Shown: one piece after another, positions 59,331 to 64,000 of the stretch
Layout: every line of letters starts with the position of its first letter
Position numbering within the stretch: position 1 is the first letter of the stretch
From: Lutraria lutraria
Taxonomy: Eukaryota; Mollusca; Bivalvia; Venerida; Mactridae
NCBI GenBank assembly: GCA_964023205.1
Contig: OZ026845.1
Coordinates: forward strand, 10,364,001 to 10,428,000
Direction of reading: 5' to 3'
DNA length: 64,000 nucleotides
Program-made: the position numbers and the translations under genes
The notes under the pieces: model-generated
Seen by the model: the letters and a program-made list of their open reading frames with translations, nothing else
Databases searched by the model: none
Told to the model about the DNA's origin: nothing

Positions 59331-60058
59331 TAAAAAAAGTAACACAGATTTCCAATCTGGTTTACTAGGAAAATTCTCATAATATTATGAAAGCTGTATA
59401 TGGATACATTATACAGTACAAAGTACAAGGTAATGATACAGACTGTTGAATTTCATTTCAAGTGAGATTTAAGATAGATCTTATCTTCTGTCAACATAAC
59501 ATGAGTTTGATATAGCTTTTATCTGAAACTTTAAGTACATAAACACTACAATCAAAGCTTGTACAATCAATAATTTACAACCATACATGACATGATAAAT
59601 TACACCTACCAGTGTAAATTATACCTCGATTATAATTTAACATTTTACTATCTGCAAATTACTTGACAAAGGTAAGGTACATGTGGTATGTAAGACTTAA
59701 GTACTTGTAAGAAACTAAACATCTCTCCACAGAGACAAAGTTTGGCCCTTAATCGTTGAATATCAAGTGTGAGAATATATAATGTATATAGATCGAGGGC
59801 CTGGAAATTGTGTCCAAAGCATCTAGATTTAAAAACATGATATACAACAGTATTACTATCACATTGATTGCCATGTATTTAAAGCTTGTGATTAACAAGT
59901 ACTTGAACTGTTCAGCAGTAATAGCTTTAATCTGTTTTACATATATAAGCTCTATGATAACTGAACTACAATAAGATGTTACATCAATTCAATATCAATC
60001 CCCATATGATTCATCTATTTGACAGATAAAGGCATTTCAGGCCTGCCCAAGAAAGATC

Positions 60059-60433
60059 GAGAGAGAGGGAGAGAGAGAGAGAGAGGGAGAGAGAGGGAGA
60101 GAGAGGGAGAGAGAGGGGAAGATGGAGAGAGAGACAGAGAGAGAGGGAGAGAGAGAGAGAGAGGGAGAGAGAGAGAGAGAGAGGGGAAGAGAGAGAGATG
60201 GAGAGAGAGACAGAGAGAGAGGGAGAGAGAGAGAGAGAGGGAGAGAGAGAGAGGGAGAGAGAGGGAGAGAGACAGAGAGAGACAGAGAGAGAGGGAGAGA
60301 GAGAGGGAGAGAGAGAGAGAGAGAGGGAGAGAGACAGAGAGAGAGGGAGAGAGAGAGAGAGGGAGAGAGAGGGAGAGAGAGAGAGAGAGGGAGAGAGACA
60401 GAGAGAGAGAGAGAATGAGAGAGAGAGAGGGGG
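60059..60433. repeat. GA-rich polypurine microsatellite, about 375 bp
   Basis: An almost pure purine strand of GAGAGA and GAGAGG units with scattered GACAGA and a few GATGG interruptions. It directly abuts the tail end of the SINE at 60434-60700. The long reading frames on both strands here are low-complexity artefacts. Confidence 0.9.
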
Positions 60434-60700
60434 TTGAGAAGATACAGGAGAACTTGGCATTTATATATCCCTGTACTCCTTTTTTGAATATTTTTTTCCT
60501 GGTTCTTTATCTATCAGGCCCGGTGTAACTTATGCACCGATGCATGCCTCATCTATTTCTCATGATTTTCTATGCACAGTACAGGACTTGGTAGTGGGAA
60601 GGGATGTGTCCATCAAATATCAAAAGCCGAAGCTGAGATTCGAACCTATAACCTTTCAATTGGTAGTCCGCTAGATCCTTGATCCACCCATATGCCAGAC
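60434..60700 (-). mobile_element. SINE family a next to the GA tract
   Basis: Shares GATACAGGAGAAC, GGCATTTATAT, GGCCCGGTGTAACTTATGCA and TCATGATTTTCTATG with other family-a copies. The head region GAGATTCGAACCTATAACC gives box B on the - strand. Confidence 0.6.
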
Positions 60701-61559
60701 ATAAACATTCAATAATCCGTGATTTATACATATCTTGAAACCCAGATTTATGGTAAAACAAATACTTAAGAGTTCCGCGACATTATAACATAAATCACTA
60801 GATCACCCATTTACAGTTCTCTTTTTGGGAGACAACTCAACAATATTTAGGTAAGTTTTTATGTACAGGAGTTATTTCCCTTATCGTGAAGTATTTACCT
60901 TAAATGTTACAGTAAGATGTTCAAGAACATAATAATGTTTCAATAAAATCCAATCTTGATACACCATAGAAACAGTTTCTATGATACACATCAAATTGGA
61001 AACAAAGCAAGGAGTCATAAACTAGAACTTTTACACACACATACATGTAACGGTATGTCATATTTAAGAGTGCATCTAGGATAACAATCCAAGAAAAATT
61101 ATTTGCTTATATTCACAGTTATTTAGCCATTCAGTAACAATAAACCTATGACATCAGTTTGACTGATAAAACATTAATTAGCAGTTTGATCATCATTTGA
61201 AATTTTGTTATAGTTATTGCCCTTGTTGATAAATAGTTAACACATAATTTATTATGGGTGTAAAACTTGTCTGTCAAAATAAAGCATAATAACAAAAGTT
61301 AAACAGTATGTTTGTTGCTAGCAGCATTTATTAAAAATACATTCATTTACTGGATAGTAAGGAATAAAAACCAAGAAAATAAACTATCACAGGATAATGG
61401 ACTAACAGTCAAATCTGAAACTAATACTTACAATGAAACATGAAACTGGCTCATGTGTATTGTAAGATTATACAATCTAATAAAATAATTCAATTTTCTA
61501 ATCATTCTCTGATACAAAGACATTATAGGTCACTATGTGTATATTTAAGACAGGAGAGT
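60701..61559. other. Intergenic, nothing recognised
   Basis: AT-rich sequence with no reading frame of interest and no repeat recognised from elsewhere in the window. Confidence 0.4.
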
Positions 61560-61726
61560 ACAGTACAACCTCTCCAGAGCGGCCCTCTGCAGAGCAACAA
61601 CCTCTCTGTAACAACCCCTTCAAAATTTCGCTGACCTGATATTTACTATAAATTTAACCTATGTAGAGCAACAACAGCCAATATTTGCAGCTCCCATAGG
61701 GTGTTGCTCTACAGAGGTTGTACTGT
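61560..61726. mobile_element. CAGT family-1 element
   Basis: ACAGTACAACCTCTCCAGAG at the left, CTCTACAGAGGTTGTACTGT at the right; 167 bp. Confidence 0.75.
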
Positions 61727-63071
61727 CACTGTAAACAAATGATTCCAACAAATCTTCTATTTCTGTGATAAAACTGATTACACGTGTAAGGAAAAAAATG
61801 AAAACATGGATAAAAAATAGTACATTTATTCCCAGCTGATATTGACAGGACCAACTAAATAATTACTGGTATAATAAATACCAGCTGTTGATGGACTATT
61901 TAATATGCTAAAATAACTGGGTAGTATTTTGAATGCATGCATCAAGTTTAAAGTAGTGTAAGAGCATGCCATGTACACAATGTTGTCAGATCTATAATTT
62001 CAAGAAATAGTATTTATTGAATCATAAAATGTAATGTCAACATGTGAAGTATAATAAACTACTCAGTAGTTATACAGACATTAATTTCCATACAAACAGT
62101 CAAAGAGACATGGATGACAATGATGACAATACAGTCTTACCTGTTTGGAAAATTTCAAACAAAAAAATGATTAATCAATCTTTATAAAATAACATATACC
62201 TGAATAATGCTATAAAATACTGCAGAATACATTAACCCATTAACATAAGTCATATAAACCAATATGCCATGTTTCAAAAACCAAAACTTGAATTATTAAA
62301 CTACTTGAATATATATAAACATTGAAGTGATAATATATTTGAAAGTAAAATTTATACCTAAATTTAATGCTTAGGTCATCTGGTCAACATGCATTTTCAT
62401 TAATCCGACATAATTATACGTGCTTAATTGGACAGATCAACATAAATAAGTACTAACTGTGAAAAATAAGGGTAAGGCCAAGTACAATCCATGCCTTGCG
62501 GCAATCTCATTTGTTAGAGGTGCGCAGTTGGTGATGCGCATCGCAGTCAGGATCAACAATCATATCTGACATGCAAATGATTTTTGAATGACTTAACACC
62601 ATCAGCAAAATGTCCAAGGACACACATATACCAGTCTATTCAACTATTCCGGAGGTTAAAATTGAGATTACATACACTTTTGCTACTAATTTTTGGAGCC
62701 ACTTTGGTCGGACTTTCGCCAATTGGCTCAAGTGGCGATCGACTGCGTGGGCCCTGTTAGAAAGAATCTTGAGGAGTTCTTAAGCTTAATCAACAAATGC
62801 ATAATAACATATTACTATTACGAGCACCTGCATGTTTATACTTATATAGTATTTAATCTGATGAATCCTTTATAAGATAACTTTAAATACTTTTACTGTA
62901 TGACAATCTATAATGCCAACATATTTGATTATGAAACAAAATATTACATTATCATGCTGAAACATAAGAAAAACAACTAGAATTGGCATATTTAGATCTT
63001 GCTGTGAGGTAATTCATGCACAAATAAAGATATGAATGATTGTAGAATACTGTCTAGTTTAGCCATCAGTA
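61727..63071. other. 3' flank of the HSCB gene, otherwise nothing recognised
   Basis: No coding exon seen. On the - strand this is the region downstream of the HSCB stop and must hold its 3' UTR. Confidence 0.35.
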
Positions 63072-63452
63072 TCAGTTCATTTTTTCTCTATATATTTCTT
63101 TAAGTTTGTCATCAATGTTACTAAAATATTTCATTTTGATCAAATGATATTTAGCAGATGGTACATCCCCCTTCTTAAATGCCTTTGAAATATCTTTGAT
63201 GCAAAGTTCAATTTTAGCATTGTTGATATTTTCTATTTTAAGCAATGCATCTACATCTCCACTAGCTTCAGCAATATCTTCATTCACTTCCATGACTTCC
63301 ATAAGAAATTCTGGATCAACAGCAGTGTTTGTTTCTTCAACAGGATCATTGAGAATTTCTAGAAGATAAAGACCTCTTGATAGTGGCTTTAACAATGTAG
63401 TGTATGCCTTATTGATATATGAAGACTGTTTTTCTGCTAACAGTTGTTCTTC
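63072..63452 (-). CDS. HSCB: Iron-sulfur cluster co-chaperone HSCB, last exon (partial)
   Basis: An acceptor (AG at 63453-63454 read on the - strand) is followed by 127 codons in phase 0, ending in TGA at 63072-63074. The peptide starts EEQLLAEKQSSYINKAY and continues through PLSRGLYLLEIL, FLMEVMEVNEDIAEA and MKYFSNIDDKLKEI. These are the signature blocks of the HscB C-terminal three-helix domain that binds the scaffold protein ISCU. The J-domain, with its HPD motif, and the mitochondrial targeting peptide are on exons beyond 64000. HSCB helps HSPA9 transfer Fe-S clusters from ISCU in mitochondria. This is a conserved single-copy gene in animals and appears intact in the part visible. Confidence 0.92.
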   Translation of the reverse strand, partial: EEQLLAEKQSSYINKAYTTLLKPLSRGLYLLEILNDPVEETNTAVDPEFLMEVMEVNEDIAEASGDVDALLKIENINNAKIELCIKDISKAFKKGDVPSAKYHLIKMKYFSNIDDKLKEIYREKMN

Positions 63453-64000
63453 CTGAAAAAAGAGAATACACTGTTCATTTAAAGTGTACTACCTATAGAT
63501 TCATAAATATATCAAAGTATGATGTCCAAGAGCAAGAATCTTTAAGTGAGCAGTATACAATATGACTGCGTTTAAAAAGTCAGTAATAACCAACTTGCGT
63601 GTCTATTCATCTAAACAAAGACCTAATTAAATAGTAATTATACATGTACAGTATAGGTCTGTGATCTAAAGTCTGTTAGAGCAACATACATATATATTGG
63701 CAAATTCTGTTTATTTACTACAAATAGTAAATTAACAAGTAGGAAGAATCTTTATAATTGAATTTAGATATAACTGTTGAGGCCTCACTCAGTGTTAGTG
63801 TTGGAATGGGTTACAAAGATGGTTGCCTTGGTCAAAGACATATGTATAGTATAGGTCTTTGCCTTGGTTTCATCAGTCTCATGCTGTCCGTACCCACTGA
63901 GATTAGACAGGAATATATAGTATCAACATTTGAAGTTTGTATAAGGGATGAGAATGGCAAATGAGAAAAAATCTGAAAGGGCATGGGTCAAAGGGGCTAC
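63453..64000. other. HSCB intron (window edge), nothing else recognised
   Basis: No J-domain exon is seen up to the end of the window. A 68-codon + strand frame at 63758-63964 has no family features. Confidence 0.4.

Larger units (their letters stand above)
56524..60058. other. Intergenic region without recognised genes
   Basis: Short reading frames at 57697-58087 show no family features. Contains family-1 and family-3 elements and the receptor-motif repeat listed separately. A (AAC)n run lies just before it at 56439-56459. Confidence 0.4.

Noticed and set aside
60011..60528. Arg/Glu-rich and Ser/Leu-rich frames across the GA tract
   Set aside because: Low-complexity artefacts of a GA microsatellite on both strands.

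Overview
The window looks like nuclear DNA from a marine invertebrate, most likely a bivalve mollusc. It is AT-rich, its genes are split by GT-AG introns, and it is crowded with short terminal-inverted-repeat elements and tRNA-derived SINEs. Its genes encode secreted or membrane modular proteins. The species is inferred from general character only.

Layout. (1) 630-763, + strand: last exon of an upstream gene, ending in a ShKT domain. (2) 2385-26493, + strand: a complete gene that I assembled from 19 exons with consistent reading phase, encoding 756 residues. The order is signal peptide, astacin metalloprotease, EGF, CUB, kringle, ShKT, sushi, C-type lectin, ShKT. Its seventh intron carries a 10-kb array of about 209 copies of a 48-bp unit (8034-18069), which produces a false 3391-codon open frame. 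(3) 31278-39519 and 43117-49191, - strand: two complete, head-to-tail copper amine oxidase genes of four exons each (816 and 810 residues). Both are predicted type II membrane ectoenzymes and keep the TPQ tyrosine, copper histidines and catalytic aspartate. (4) 49192-63071: mostly intergenic, with mobile elements, a GA-rich tract and one candidate alternative first exon (56469-56523, - strand). (5) 63072-63452, - strand: last exon of HSCB, the mitochondrial Fe-S cluster co-chaperone; the rest lies beyond the window.

How the genes relate. The two ShKT-ending genes look like tandem paralogues, as do the two amine oxidases, so the region has grown by local duplication. The astacin-type protein is secreted and probably proteolytic and adhesive; the amine oxidases act at the cell surface and make aldehyde, ammonia and hydrogen peroxide from primary amines. 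Nothing in the sequence links the two pairs functionally.

Repeats. There are ten copies of one roughly 175-bp CAGT-ended element, five of a second and two of a third, two elements with TTAA target duplications (one nested inside a CAGT element), at least three SINE groups, a 17-bp tandem repeat, and several long palindromes in introns.
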